64,000 nt of DNA from Neokomagataea tanensis. GTDB taxonomy: Bacteria; Pseudomonadota; Alphaproteobacteria; Acetobacterales; Acetobacteraceae. The notes below the pieces were generated by a model, which saw only the letters and a program-made list of their open reading frames with translations, was not told the origin of the DNA and did no database searches. Below, piece after piece: positions 9,225-17,668 of the stretch (position 1 is the first letter of the stretch; each line of letters begins with the position of its first letter). The translations under genes were made by a program, and so were the position numbers. Location: positions 1,436,501 through 1,500,500 of the forward strand of contig NZ_CP032485.1 in NCBI RefSeq assembly GCF_006542335.1, given 5' to 3'.

Positions 9225-9872
9225 ATGTTAGAATGCATAGATGTCACGAAAGAGTACCCTGCGGCTGATGGAAAGCGGCGCGTCCTAGACAAAGTAAATT
9301 TTACCCTCGAAAGAGGGCAAAAACTGGGGGTTTTAGGACGAAATGGTGCAGGAAAATCGACATTAATACGGATGATTGGTGGTGTTGAGCCAATCACTAG
9401 TGGCCGTATTGAGCACACAATGTCCATATCTTGGCCGTTGGCATTTGGTGGTGCATTTCAAGGGAGTCTAAGCGGTTTGGATAACCTGCGGTTTATATGC
9501 CGCATTTATGGCTTGGATTATAAAATTACGCGTGAATACGTGGATGATTTTGCTGAATTAGGGGCACAGTTAGCAGACCCAGTGAAGACTTACTCTTCTG
9601 GTATGCGTGCGCGTTTAGCTTTTGCATTGTCGATTGTTATAGAGTTTGATTGCTATCTCATTGATGAGGTGATCATGGTCGGTGACGCTCGTTTTCATAA
9701 GCGATGTGAAGAAGAGTTGTTCGTGAAGAGGCAAGATCGTGCAATGATTTTGGTATCCCACGATATGGGATTTATGCGCGATACTTGCGATAGAGCAGCC
9801 ATTATATCGAATGGTATATTCACACCATTTAGTGAAGTAGAAGAAGCAATATCTATTTATGATTCTCTTTGA
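9225..9872 (+). CDS. kpsT: Capsular polysaccharide ABC transporter ATPase, KpsT/CtrD family
   Basis: A 215-residue nucleotide-binding subunit with Walker A GRNGAGKST, the YSSGMRARLAFAL signature, a Walker B in CYLIDEVIMVGDARF and the H-loop VSHDMGF. The modified Walker B and the following DARF segment are typical of polysaccharide exporters (KpsT/CtrD/TagH). It lacks the C-terminal carbohydrate-binding extension found in Wzt, so it should export a lipid-linked capsule without recognising a terminal sugar. The matching permease is encoded convergently at 12609-13397 rather than next to it. Confidence 0.94.
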   Translation: MLECIDVTKEYPAADGKRRVLDKVNFTLERGQKLGVLGRNGAGKSTLIRMIGGVEPITSGRIEHTMSISWPLAFGGAFQGSLSGLDNLRFICRIYGLDYKITREYVDDFAELGAQLADPVKTYSSGMRARLAFALSIVIEFDCYLIDEVIMVGDARFHKRCEEELFVKRQDRAMILVSHDMGFMRDTCDRAAIISNGIFTPFSEVEEAISIYDSL

Positions 9873-9981
9873 AAGAGGGGGTAAATTTTATACTTATTGC
9901 GTAAAAATATCTTATTTATTTGATCTTGCTGAAATGCTTCCGCTCAAAAAATGAATCTAGCAGCTAAGATAAGGTGATACA

Positions 9982-11304
9982 TTGTTGTACGGACAAAATG
10001 AACGGCGGATTGGCGTCGATGGGTTCAATCTGAGTCTGGAAAAGGGGACAGGTGTAGCTACTTACGCTAGGACCTTATGTCGTGCTTTGGTTCAACTCGG
10101 CTGTAAAGTTGATCTCATCTATGGGCTACAAATCCCAAGCAAATCTCAGGCAGAACTGAGGGAAGTTAGGTTTTTTGATCGTTTAGCCAATTCGCACGGA
10201 GGAGAGCCTGCTAAATTTTTGTCTAAAAAATGGATAAGAGAGCGCAAGGCGGATTTTATTAGACCCTCACTCGTTGAGATCGATATTACGAATCGAATTG
10301 ATGCCCGTTCTTTGTCGGCGCATCTCCCAGCGTTTGACCGTTTGTTTAATGTTGAGAACCTTTTCAGGTCAGCAGCACGACGCTTCCGCATGACAGGGAA
10401 GTTTACGACAATAAAAATGGATGAAGCACCCGATGTCATGCATTGGACTTACCCACTGCCGATTAAAATAGATGGGGCTAAAAATATTTATACACTACAT
10501 GATATTGTTCCATTAAAACTCCCGCACACAACACTTGATGACAAGCCGTATTATTACAAGCTATTGAAAGAAATTGCAGAACACGCTGACGGAATTTGTA
10601 CGGTTTCTGAAGCATCAAAAAAAGATATTTTATCTTTTTTTCCTGAGGTAAAGAACAAAATATATAATACTTACCAAGCATGCGATACGAATAAAAAGTC
10701 TTACCTTCGCTCAGAAGAAGATTGCTGCAGCGAGATTGAAGCTGAATTTGGTTTGACGGCGCAAGGATATTTTATTTTCTTTGGATCTTTAGAACCCAAG
10801 AAAAATATAGGACGTATTATTGAAGCCTTCTTAGCATCGGGTAGTAAGAGGCGGCTTGTTATTGTTGGCGCGATGGCTTGGAAATCTGAAAAGGAATTAA
10901 GATATCTTGAGCGCGGTATTTCGACAGGCAGGATTATTAAAGTCGACTACTTACCGGAAGATACGCTGTTCGCTCTTTTGAGGCAGGCCCGGGCATTATT
11001 GTTTCCCTCGCTCAGTGAAGGGTTTGGCCTACCTGTGCTTGAGGCCATGCATTGCGGTACTCCAACTCTCATTTCAGGTGAGGGGTCACTGCCGGAAATA
11101 GGGGGTGCCGCTTCGCTTGAGGTATCAGCTTATGAAGTTGATTCCATCAAGGAGGGTATCCGAAAACTAGATCAAGATGATGCATTGTGCCAAACATTGA
11201 GAGATGTAGGGTACCGGCAGGCGGAAGCGTTTGGTATGGCGTCTTATCAACAACGTCTCAACGATATGTACACCAGCATTCTATCGGACAGTGGAAAGAT
11301 TTAA
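9982..11304 (+). CDS. Glycosyltransferase family 4 (GT-B fold)
   Basis: A 440-residue GT-B glycosyltransferase. The N-terminal domain shows IGVDGFNLSLEKGTGVATYA; the C-terminal donor-binding domain has YFIFFGSLEPKKN and the nucleotide-sugar E-x7-E motif inside FPSLSEGFGLPVLEAM, then GTPTLISGEGSLPEI. It probably adds a sugar to the capsule precursor in the cytoplasm. No ATG is in frame at the beginning; an upstream stop at 9970 and AAGG at 9971-9974 point to a TTG start (9982, or the adjacent TTG at 9985). The gene is AT-rich compared with housekeeping genes here. Confidence 0.88.
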   Translation: MLYGQNERRIGVDGFNLSLEKGTGVATYARTLCRALVQLGCKVDLIYGLQIPSKSQAELREVRFFDRLANSHGGEPAKFLSKKWIRERKADFIRPSLVEIDITNRIDARSLSAHLPAFDRLFNVENLFRSAARRFRMTGKFTTIKMDEAPDVMHWTYPLPIKIDGAKNIYTLHDIVPLKLPHTTLDDKPYYYKLLKEIAEHADGICTVSEASKKDILSFFPEVKNKIYNTYQACDTNKKSYLRSEEDCCSEIEAEFGLTAQGYFIFFGSLEPKKNIGRIIEAFLASGSKRRLVIVGAMAWKSEKELRYLERGISTGRIIKVDYLPEDTLFALLRQARALLFPSLSEGFGLPVLEAMHCGTPTLISGEGSLPEIGGAASLEVSAYEVDSIKEGIRKLDQDDALCQTLRDVGYRQAEAFGMASYQQRLNDMYTSILSDSGKI

Positions 11305-11310
11305 AAATTA

Positions 11311-12543
11311 ATGCGCCTTTCTTCTCTTTCTTATAAGCGCCGTGCCTTTAATTTCGGGCGTGGGGTGGTTGGCTGTTTTTCTACTGTTGGATTGTTTGCT
11401 CTTGCAGCATGCAACACGCTTCCAGATAGTGGTCCAACAGAGCGTGCGGTTTTAGAAACCGCGAATAACAAGCAGTTGAACCCGCTGGGTTTTCATATTT
11501 TGCCCGTTACCCCGCAGTTGGCGAGCGTACTTTCGGCGGAAATTCCGCCTTTGATTTCTAGTATTGATACTGCAGCAGTAGCGCCTTCTACTAATGACCG
11601 TATTGGCGCTGGCGATGTACTGGCCATTACGGTTTTCGAGCTTGGTAGTGGATTGTTCGCGCCGTCCAGCGGGGCTTCTGGAGCGGCGAGCGCCAATGGT
11701 TTGTCTGCTGGGCCGGCTGCTAACGTGACAAATCAAAATCTTCCCCCTACTCAGGTTGAAGCAGACGGCACAATCTTCGTCCCATATGTTGGGCGCTTAC
11801 GGGCAGCGGGTCTGACCCCCCAAGCTTTGGCTAATAACATCTCCAATAGTCTTGCGGGGAAATCTCAAAACCCTCAAGTGATGGTAAGAATTTCGAGCGA
11901 TATTGCTAACACCGTTATCGTTTCTGGAGAGGTTCACAGACCGGGTAGAGTGGTTTTAAGTACAGCTCAAGAACATTTATCTGATGTTATCGCTATTGCT
12001 GGTGGCGCAGTTTATTCGCCCGAAGATAGTCATATCGAGTTAGTGCGCGGCGATAAATTAGGTGCGACTGATTTGGGAACATTGCAGTCATTTCCTCAAG
12101 AAGATATTCATGCTCACCCTGGTGATAGAATTCACGTTATCTACCAACCGAGGAGCTACACTGTGTTTGGGGCTGCTGGAATTCAAGCAACAGAAACACC
12201 TTTTAAATCCCCTCACGTTTCATTGGCTGAGGCTTTAGCGCGCGTTGGTGGTCCGAATGATAATCGTGCTGATCCTAACGCAGCTTTCTTGTTTCGTTTC
12301 GAAGATCCTGTAGCCGCTAAAGCGTTAGGGTTAGATACGCCCCCGACCCCCAAGGGGATACCGGTGGTTTATCAACTCGATATGATGAACCCTAGTAGCT
12401 ATTTTCTGGCACAAAATATTCCAATGAAAACAAAAGATGTTTTGGTTATAGCTAATGCACGTACCAATAAATTTTATAAAATAGACCAACTCATTAGTAC
12501 TCTTGTTGGTCCTATGATAACTGCCACATACCTCGCAAGGTAA
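11311..12543 (+). CDS. Polysaccharide export outer-membrane lipoprotein (KpsD/Wza/CtrA type)
   Basis: A 410-residue exported lipoprotein. A signal peptide ends in a lipobox LAAC with the acylated Cys34. A Poly_export domain follows (RIGAGDVLAITVFELG, then VEADGTIFVPYVGRLRAAGL), then SLBB-type repeats (VIVSGEVHRPGRVVLS and YTVFGAAGIQATETPF). Such proteins form the outer-membrane channel for capsule export and contact the KpsE-type protein in the periplasm. It starts 6 bases after the GT4 gene, so both are co-transcribed, and it ends at a bidirectional terminator. Confidence 0.92.
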   Translation: MRLSSLSYKRRAFNFGRGVVGCFSTVGLFALAACNTLPDSGPTERAVLETANNKQLNPLGFHILPVTPQLASVLSAEIPPLISSIDTAAVAPSTNDRIGAGDVLAITVFELGSGLFAPSSGASGAASANGLSAGPAANVTNQNLPPTQVEADGTIFVPYVGRLRAAGLTPQALANNISNSLAGKSQNPQVMVRISSDIANTVIVSGEVHRPGRVVLSTAQEHLSDVIAIAGGAVYSPEDSHIELVRGDKLGATDLGTLQSFPQEDIHAHPGDRIHVIYQPRSYTVFGAAGIQATETPFKSPHVSLAEALARVGGPNDNRADPNAAFLFRFEDPVAAKALGLDTPPTPKGIPVVYQLDMMNPSSYFLAQNIPMKTKDVLVIANARTNKFYKIDQLISTLVGPMITATYLAR

Positions 12544-12551
12544 ATAATACG

Positions 12552-12610
12552 AAATAAAAGGCTTATCCCGAATAGATTAATATTATCTAGAAGGGATAAG
12601 CGCCTTATTT
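12552..12610. terminator. Bidirectional terminator between convergent capsule genes
   Basis: GCTTATCCC (12561-12569) pairs with GGGATAAGC (12593-12601), with an inner TAGAT/ATCTA pairing. The left flank is A-rich (AAATAAAAG) and the right flank ends CCTTATTT, so the dyad can end transcripts coming from the export lipoprotein gene and from the permease gene. Confidence 0.7.
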
Positions 12611-13397
12611 ATACAATATGTATGTATTTTTTAACTCTAAGTGTTAATGAAATTCCTGTTAGTATTAATACAAAGTTGATCCATGCTGAATAAATAATAT
12701 CGTAGTGAGCGTGTGCAGAATTTCCAAATTGTCCGGCTCTTATCATTTCAATGCTGTCGACACTGGGTGAGAGAAGTAAAATCCACCGATAGTGTTGAGG
12801 TATCCAATCGACCATTATAAAGGCGCCTGATAATGGGATTGAAAGGTACGATATAACAGCAATAGATTTTTCAAATATTTCACTTCTTTGGGTTAGAGGG
12901 GCAACAATTAGAGCTGTTGCCAGTGAAAAAAGCATTTGGAATAATATTCCCAAATAAAGAATTCCATAATATTGGGGTGGCTCCATAAATCCGAGCGCTA
13001 TAGCTACTATAGCCACAAGAAATCCGGCGCCAATAGTCCCCATAATTTCTAATATTACCCGGGCTAGGATAATATCAAGCGGTGTAACTTGCTTATGGAA
13101 TAAGAGGCTCCCGTTGGCTTCGAATGCCATGACAGAACGCCCAAGGCAATGCCGCCACATAGTGAGAGGGACGTAGCCAGTGATAACAATTGCAGTTGTT
13201 GGTAACCCGTGATCATGCGCGGGGCGTATGGCGCTCCAAACAATTGCGACACCAGCGCAAAATAAAATTGGTTCACCAATAATCCAGAGAAACCCTAACC
13301 CGTGACGCCCGAAACGGGTATGCAGTTCACGCAACATCAGGGCACCGATTACTCGGAATTGTAGGGCGAATAAAGAAAATAAAGACTGTGGTTTCAT
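12609..13397 (-). CDS. kpsM: Capsular polysaccharide ABC transporter permease, KpsM/CtrC family
   Basis: A 262-residue ABC-2 type permease with six hydrophobic segments. The N-terminal MLRELHTRFGRHGLGFLWII block and the central segment around NGSLLFHKQVTPLDIILAR are characteristic of KpsM/CtrC. It would form the membrane channel for capsule lipid-polymer with the KpsT-like ATPase at 9225-9872. It is odd that this subunit is on the opposite strand and convergent with the rest of the export genes, since such permeases are normally adjacent to the ATPase gene. The sequence is AT-rich. Confidence 0.92.
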   Translation of the reverse strand: MKPQSLFSLFALQFRVIGALMLRELHTRFGRHGLGFLWIIGEPILFCAGVAIVWSAIRPAHDHGLPTTAIVITGYVPLTMWRHCLGRSVMAFEANGSLLFHKQVTPLDIILARVILEIMGTIGAGFLVAIVAIALGFMEPPQYYGILYLGILFQMLFSLATALIVAPLTQRSEIFEKSIAVISYLSIPLSGAFIMVDWIPQHYRWILLLSPSVDSIEMIRAGQFGNSAHAHYDIIYSAWINFVLILTGISLTLRVKKYIHIV

Positions 13398-13570
13398 TTT
13401 AAGGTGGATACTTCTCTAAAATTTACAGCAGCATCTTGGTTGCGCACTTAGCCGAGAGAGGATCTGATACGACAATGCAGTTATCTTACCAAGCTAGAAC
13501 TCTACAGGGGATTAGCCCACCCTGCAGTTTTCACAATCGGTATGCAGATATAATTGTCCGGAAGGGCATT

Positions 13571-14992
13571 TTAATGAATACGGGTCGTAATAGATACGGG
13601 TAATGGCGGAAGAATGACAAGTCGTGTTTTGCCAAAGAAACGCATCATGGCTTCCACATCCCAGCTTGCCTTCCCGGTGGTGTATTGGCCTGGCTCCCAT
13701 GGCCAGTAATAGAAAATTGCAGAATTTGTTCCTTGCCGCATGGTCATCTCAGATCCTGTGCTCATGCCTGATTGCCATGTTGTGTTACGCGCTTCTGCTT
13801 CTGCCGTGCGTGACTGAAAAAAAAGTACGAGGTTGGGCAGGCGCCATAATGCTGTGTCGAGCGTGAACAGCAGTAAGCCCAAACATGCGAGGCCACGAAG
13901 GCATGCAGTCGAAAAATGAAATCTAGGTATGCAACGAGCGGCATATCCTCCAACCAACAGCGCCAGAAGAAGCGAGATTTCGAGGCGAAGGGTTTCGTGG
14001 CGTTGGCAGCAGAGAAAACCAAATTCGTAATATGCGCTGGCTATAGTGAGTGCTTGGCAGGCTAAAAGACTAATGCTCAGGGTTGTGAGTGCTCCTATGG
14101 ATGGACGCAGAGCTGTCGCCCTTAAGGCTGCGAAGCTGGACAAAGCCAAGATGATCTTAAGAACTATCCCGTGGAATATATCACCGCCGTCTGTGCCGCC
14201 TGCGCTTGTGTCTATAGGTTGCAGAACTGCGAGGTTATGGAAGAAGGGTACGATGCTCGCCTTGATGCTGGCGAGTGTCATGCCTTGAGTCGGTGAGCTA
14301 TGCGGGTGCGGCAAACTAATCCTGCCTGCGAGGAGGCGCCAAGCAACAAAACCGCAGCATAACGCAGGGATCCATAAGCCCGGAGGAAGTATATTTCGCG
14401 CTCTTACGGCTGCCAACATCTGTACACACAGATAACTTGTGGTGAAAAAGAAGCCAGCTTCACTTGCTGTGGCAGCTACGCTAAGGCAAAGCACGGTTAG
14501 CCAAGAGCTCTTACTATTAGTTAACGTTCTCAAGGTAAGGCAGAGTAAGGCCGCAAAAACAGGAAGATGCGCTGCGGCTGCCATAGGCCAGAACATTAAG
14601 TCAGCCACAGGGTGGCCGAGAAAAACAATGATCCCGCCTAACGCAAAAAAGAAAAGGCGTGCATTGAGCGGAATATTGCGCGTGAGTAGGGTCGGTAAAA
14701 AGGCCAAGGCACCGCACGCAGCCCAGATTACACCAAGTGCGGGGCCAATAAGGGGCACATTGAAATGTGTTATTGCAGCGCCATAAAGGGCAATGACGCT
14801 TTCTGAAAGCGGCCGAGGGCTCCAAAAAAGCAGCCGATGCCAGAAAAAATTTCGGCCGTTATGTGCGAAGTTATAAAAATAGTCATACTCATCGCCTTGC
14901 CACATGGCATAGGGCAAAATGCAGGCATGTAGAATAATGACCGCACCGGCCAAGATGAGGCAAAGGCCTAAAGCAAGGCGGGCAACAAACAT
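13571..14992 (-). CDS. Polytopic membrane protein, possible GT-C-like glycosyltransferase
   Basis: A 473-residue protein with roughly 10-12 hydrophobic segments. After the first helix it has WQGDEYDYFYNF, then WSPRPLSES; acidic residues in the first periplasmic loop recall GT-C enzymes that use lipid-linked sugars, and the layout resembles DUF6056-type proteins. I cannot name the family with confidence. It lies 23 bases downstream of purN on the same strand, but a dyad across the purN stop may separate them. Proximity to the capsule region makes glycan modification plausible, as inference only. Confidence 0.6.
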   Translation of the reverse strand: MFVARLALGLCLILAGAVIILHACILPYAMWQGDEYDYFYNFAHNGRNFFWHRLLFWSPRPLSESVIALYGAAITHFNVPLIGPALGVIWAACGALAFLPTLLTRNIPLNARLFFFALGGIIVFLGHPVADLMFWPMAAAAHLPVFAALLCLTLRTLTNSKSSWLTVLCLSVAATASEAGFFFTTSYLCVQMLAAVRARNILPPGLWIPALCCGFVAWRLLAGRISLPHPHSSPTQGMTLASIKASIVPFFHNLAVLQPIDTSAGGTDGGDIFHGIVLKIILALSSFAALRATALRPSIGALTTLSISLLACQALTIASAYYEFGFLCCQRHETLRLEISLLLALLVGGYAARCIPRFHFSTACLRGLACLGLLLFTLDTALWRLPNLVLFFQSRTAEAEARNTTWQSGMSTGSEMTMRQGTNSAIFYYWPWEPGQYTTGKASWDVEAMMRFFGKTRLVILPPLPVSITTRIH

Positions 14993-15008
14993 GGATGGTG
15001 CGGGCTTT

Positions 15009-15044
15009 CTAACGTTTAAGCTAAAAATCTTTTTAGAACGTTAG
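15009..15044 (-). terminator. Compound dyad across the purN stop codon
   Basis: CTAACGTT (15009-15016) pairs with AACGTTAG (15037-15044), and inside it CTAAAAA (15021-15027) pairs with TTTTTAG (15030-15036). The inner arms encode the last residues of PurN. The stem is AT-rich with no clear T tail beyond it, so it could be a weak terminator or an RNA-stability element between purN and the membrane protein gene. Confidence 0.4.
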
Positions 15045-15591
15045 GATATAGAAGGTGTTCTTGCTCAAGTACACGGGCAGCAAGGCTATCGGCTGTGTCA
15101 TTGGCAAGGACGGGCACACGGGCTTGGCCCAGAATGGGGCCTTCATCAACGCCTGCGGTTACGAGGTGGACAGTGCAGCCATGCTCGGAAGCTCCCTCTG
15201 CAATCGCCCTTTCGTGCGTGTGAAGGCCCGGGAATGCGGGAAGAAGGGAAGGATGTATGTTAAGCATTTTCCCTTCCCAAGCGTTCACCAAAAAAGGCGT
15301 TAGCACGCGCATATAGCCTGCAAGGCATATGAGGCTGGCACCCGATTTGGCTACAGCATCGTTGACAGCTCGCTCGTGGGATTCACGGTCTTTGCCAAAT
15401 GCTTTGTGGTCAATTGCAAGCGTAGCTAAGCCAGCATCATGTGCAACTTGTAGGCCCACAGCGTCTGGTCGGTTGCTTAAAACCAAAACGATTTTGGCGG
15501 GGAAATCAGGCCGAGCACACGCTTCAATCAGGGCGCGCATATTACTGCCGCGCCCGCTGATCAAAACAGCGATTGGTGTTTTCGTCGTCAT
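15016..15591 (-). CDS. purN: Phosphoribosylglycinamide formyltransferase
   Basis: A 191-residue enzyme of de novo purine synthesis, transferring a formyl group from 10-formyl-THF to GAR. Visible motifs are ISGRGSNMRALIEA at the phosphate-binding N-terminus, LSNRPDAVGL, the catalytic asparagine/histidine segment NIHPSLLPAFPGLHTHERA, and a VDEGPIL loop carrying the conserved aspartate. Its ATG lies one base after the purM stop, so the two are translationally coupled. Confidence 0.97.
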   Translation of the reverse strand: MTTKTPIAVLISGRGSNMRALIEACARPDFPAKIVLVLSNRPDAVGLQVAHDAGLATLAIDHKAFGKDRESHERAVNDAVAKSGASLICLAGYMRVLTPFLVNAWEGKMLNIHPSLLPAFPGLHTHERAIAEGASEHGCTVHLVTAGVDEGPILGQARVPVLANDTADSLAARVLEQEHLLYPNVLKRFLA

Positions 15592-15592
15592 A

Positions 15593-16675
15593 TCAGGCGA
15601 AGGAAACCGGTGCAGTGAGAGTGTATTGGGTGTCGCTTTCGACGATTTTGCCCATGACGAAGCCAGTTTCGCCGTTTTCAGCCAGCTTGCTGAGCACTTT
15701 TTCAGGCTCTGACGTCACGAGCACCATGCCAACACCACAGTTAAAGACGCGCAGCATTTCGTCTGTAGCCACGTTTCCTGTCTGAGCCAGCCATTTGAAA
15801 ACAGGCGGGATGTCCCAAGCGCTACCATCAACTTCAACGCCCAGACCTTCTGGCAAAACGCGCGGCAGGTTGCCGGGTAAACCGCCGCCTGTAATGTGCG
15901 CGCACCCGTGCAGAAGGTTGTTTGCGTGCAGGTCCAGTACGGTGCGCACGTAAAGCTTTGTTGGCGTTAGCAAGGCTTCAGCCAGTGTCTTACCTTCAGC
16001 AAAGGGAGCAGTGGCATCCCAAGCAAGGCCAGACATGCGGACAACTTCGCGGACTAGAGAGAAGCCGTTTGAGTGCACGCCCGATGATGGCAGGCCGATA
16101 AGGGTATCACCCGCACGGATACCTGCTGGCAAAAGGGCGTCGCGTTCTGCAGCGCCAACGCTAAATCCGGCTAGGTCATAATGGCCCGGCGCGTACATTC
16201 CGGGCATTTCTGCCGTTTCGCCGCCTACTAAAGCGCAGCCTGATTCGGAGCATGCGCGCGCAATTCCGCGCACGACGGTAGCGGCGTCTGGCACTGCCAG
16301 TTTGCCGGTGGCGAGGTAGTCAAGGAAGAAAAGAGGCGTTGCGCCCTGCACCACGAGGTCGTTGACGCACATTGCAACGAGATCTACGCCGACATTTGCA
16401 TGTTGCCCGGTCTCAATAGCAACCATGAGCTTGGTGCCAACGCCATCTGTGCAGCTGACGAGGACCGGGTCTTTAAACCCAGCAGCCTTCAAGTCAAACA
16501 GGGCACCAAAACCGCCAAGGCTGCCCATTGTACCGGGACGGTTTGTTGCTTTTGCATCAGCTTTAATTTCGTCCACAAATGCATCACCAGCAGCAATATC
16601 CACTCCAGCCTGAGCGTAGCTGGCGCCTTGTGTTGTGGTGTGTTCAGGCGAGTTAGGGGCGGGCTGGTCGGTCAT
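15593..16675 (-). CDS. purM: Phosphoribosylformylglycinamidine cyclo-ligase (AIR synthase)
   Basis: A 360-residue ATP-dependent enzyme that closes FGAM to AIR. It has the glycine-rich [15 protein letters not shown] start, [24 protein letters not shown], and [16 protein letters not shown] of the PurM superfamily. The start at 16675 was chosen because homologous sequence begins shortly after it and GGAG lies upstream; an in-frame ATG 42 bases earlier is less likely. It is divergent from the hda-like gene and heads a purM-purN operon. Confidence 0.97.
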   Translation of the reverse strand: MTDQPAPNSPEHTTTQGASYAQAGVDIAAGDAFVDEIKADAKATNRPGTMGSLGGFGALFDLKAAGFKDPVLVSCTDGVGTKLMVAIETGQHANVGVDLVAMCVNDLVVQGATPLFFLDYLATGKLAVPDAATVVRGIARACSESGCALVGGETAEMPGMYAPGHYDLAGFSVGAAERDALLPAGIRAGDTLIGLPSSGVHSNGFSLVREVVRMSGLAWDATAPFAEGKTLAEALLTPTKLYVRTVLDLHANNLLHGCAHITGGGLPGNLPRVLPEGLGVEVDGSAWDIPPVFKWLAQTGNVATDEMLRVFNCGVGMVLVTSEPEKVLSKLAENGETGFVMGKIVESDTQYTLTAPVSFA

Positions 16676-16836
16676 GGAAGCACTCCGTGGGTCTAAAACG
16701 TGGGGCCCTTCTAGCATTGCTTGGCTGCGCTGTAACGCGCAACACGCATGAGGACATTACACTTCGGGCAAAATGGGTGCTAAGAACACAAAATGATGGT
16801 GCAATTGCAACAATTCTGCATGGCCAAGGGGCAAGA

Positions 16837-17538
16837 GTGAGCAGGTCAGGACAGGCAGATGGTGTGGGGCGGCAATTAGCATTTCCTTTGGGGCAAAGCA
16901 GTGTCCTTACCGCGGCGAGGTTTATACCGGCGGCGTCAAATGTAGCAGCGCGTGCTTGGTTGGCCCGACCGCAATGGCCTGATGGTCGTTTATGGCTTTG
17001 GGGGGCGCCCGGCACGGGCAAGACTCATCTTTTGACAATATGGGCGCAACAACACAGCGCAAAAATTCTTGATGCCCGTGATTTTGTGTCTCACGCAAAA
17101 GCGGAGCGTATCCGTATTGCAGGGCATGTTGCGATCGATAATGCGGATCAAGCGGGGGACGAAGCGACCCTGCTACATCTGTTAAACGACGCTATGGCCC
17201 AAGGGGATCGTGTGCTGATGGTTGGGCGTTTGCCACCGTCAAGGACGAAATGTGTTCTAGCGGATTTGGCGAGTCGCTTGCGCGCGACTGCAACGACGGC
17301 GACCTCAGAACCTGAGGACGAGCTGCGTGCGCGTTTATTATTATCGCTTTTAGCTGGGCGGCAGCTAGTAGTTTCACAGCAAGTGACAGACTGGCTGTGG
17401 AGGCATTTACCTCGTACCGGGAATGCTTTGGTTGAAGCTGTGCAAAGGCTGGATGACGCGGCACTAGCACAGGGCGTTCCGATTACACGCGCCTTGGCAT
17501 TATCTGTACTGCCCGATTTGCTGCAACCCGATGAGTAA
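16837..17538 (+). CDS. hda: Hda/DnaA-related AAA+ protein (chromosome replication control)
   Basis: About 233 residues, homologous to the AAA+ core of DnaA but without its DNA-binding domain, as in Hda/HdaA, which promotes hydrolysis of DnaA-ATP while bound to the sliding clamp. The near-N-terminal GRQLAFPLG is a probable clamp-binding motif, followed by Walker A WGAPGTGKTHLL, a degenerate Walker B HVAIDNAD, and the sensor segment DLASRLRA. I chose GTG at 16837, with AAGGGG five bases upstream; a longer reading from 16687 would start next to purM and adds 50 residues that do not look like the family. The hda-ppk-ppx order is common in Alphaproteobacteria. Confidence 0.85.
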   Translation: MSRSGQADGVGRQLAFPLGQSSVLTAARFIPAASNVAARAWLARPQWPDGRLWLWGAPGTGKTHLLTIWAQQHSAKILDARDFVSHAKAERIRIAGHVAIDNADQAGDEATLLHLLNDAMAQGDRVLMVGRLPPSRTKCVLADLASRLRATATTATSEPEDELRARLLLSLLAGRQLVVSQQVTDWLWRHLPRTGNALVEAVQRLDDAALAQGVPITRALALSVLPDLLQPDE

Positions 17539-17668
17539 TAAAACTATAATGACTTGATGCTTTGACGGGGCGGGATATGCTGTGACACGAAACCTACGTT
17601 TGACAGCATTAGTATATATTTAGCAGCGTCTATTGCGCCGTTCCTCCAAGTCCCGGGAAAGATTTAAC

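Noticed and set aside
16687..16836. Longer N-terminus for the hda-like gene
   Set aside because: The first 50 codons lie in the purM promoter area and do not look like the family; GTG at 16837 has a strong AAGGGG.
17600..17620. TTGACA followed by TATATT upstream of ppk as a promoter
   Set aside because: The two elements are only 9 bases apart, too close for a sigma-70 promoter.
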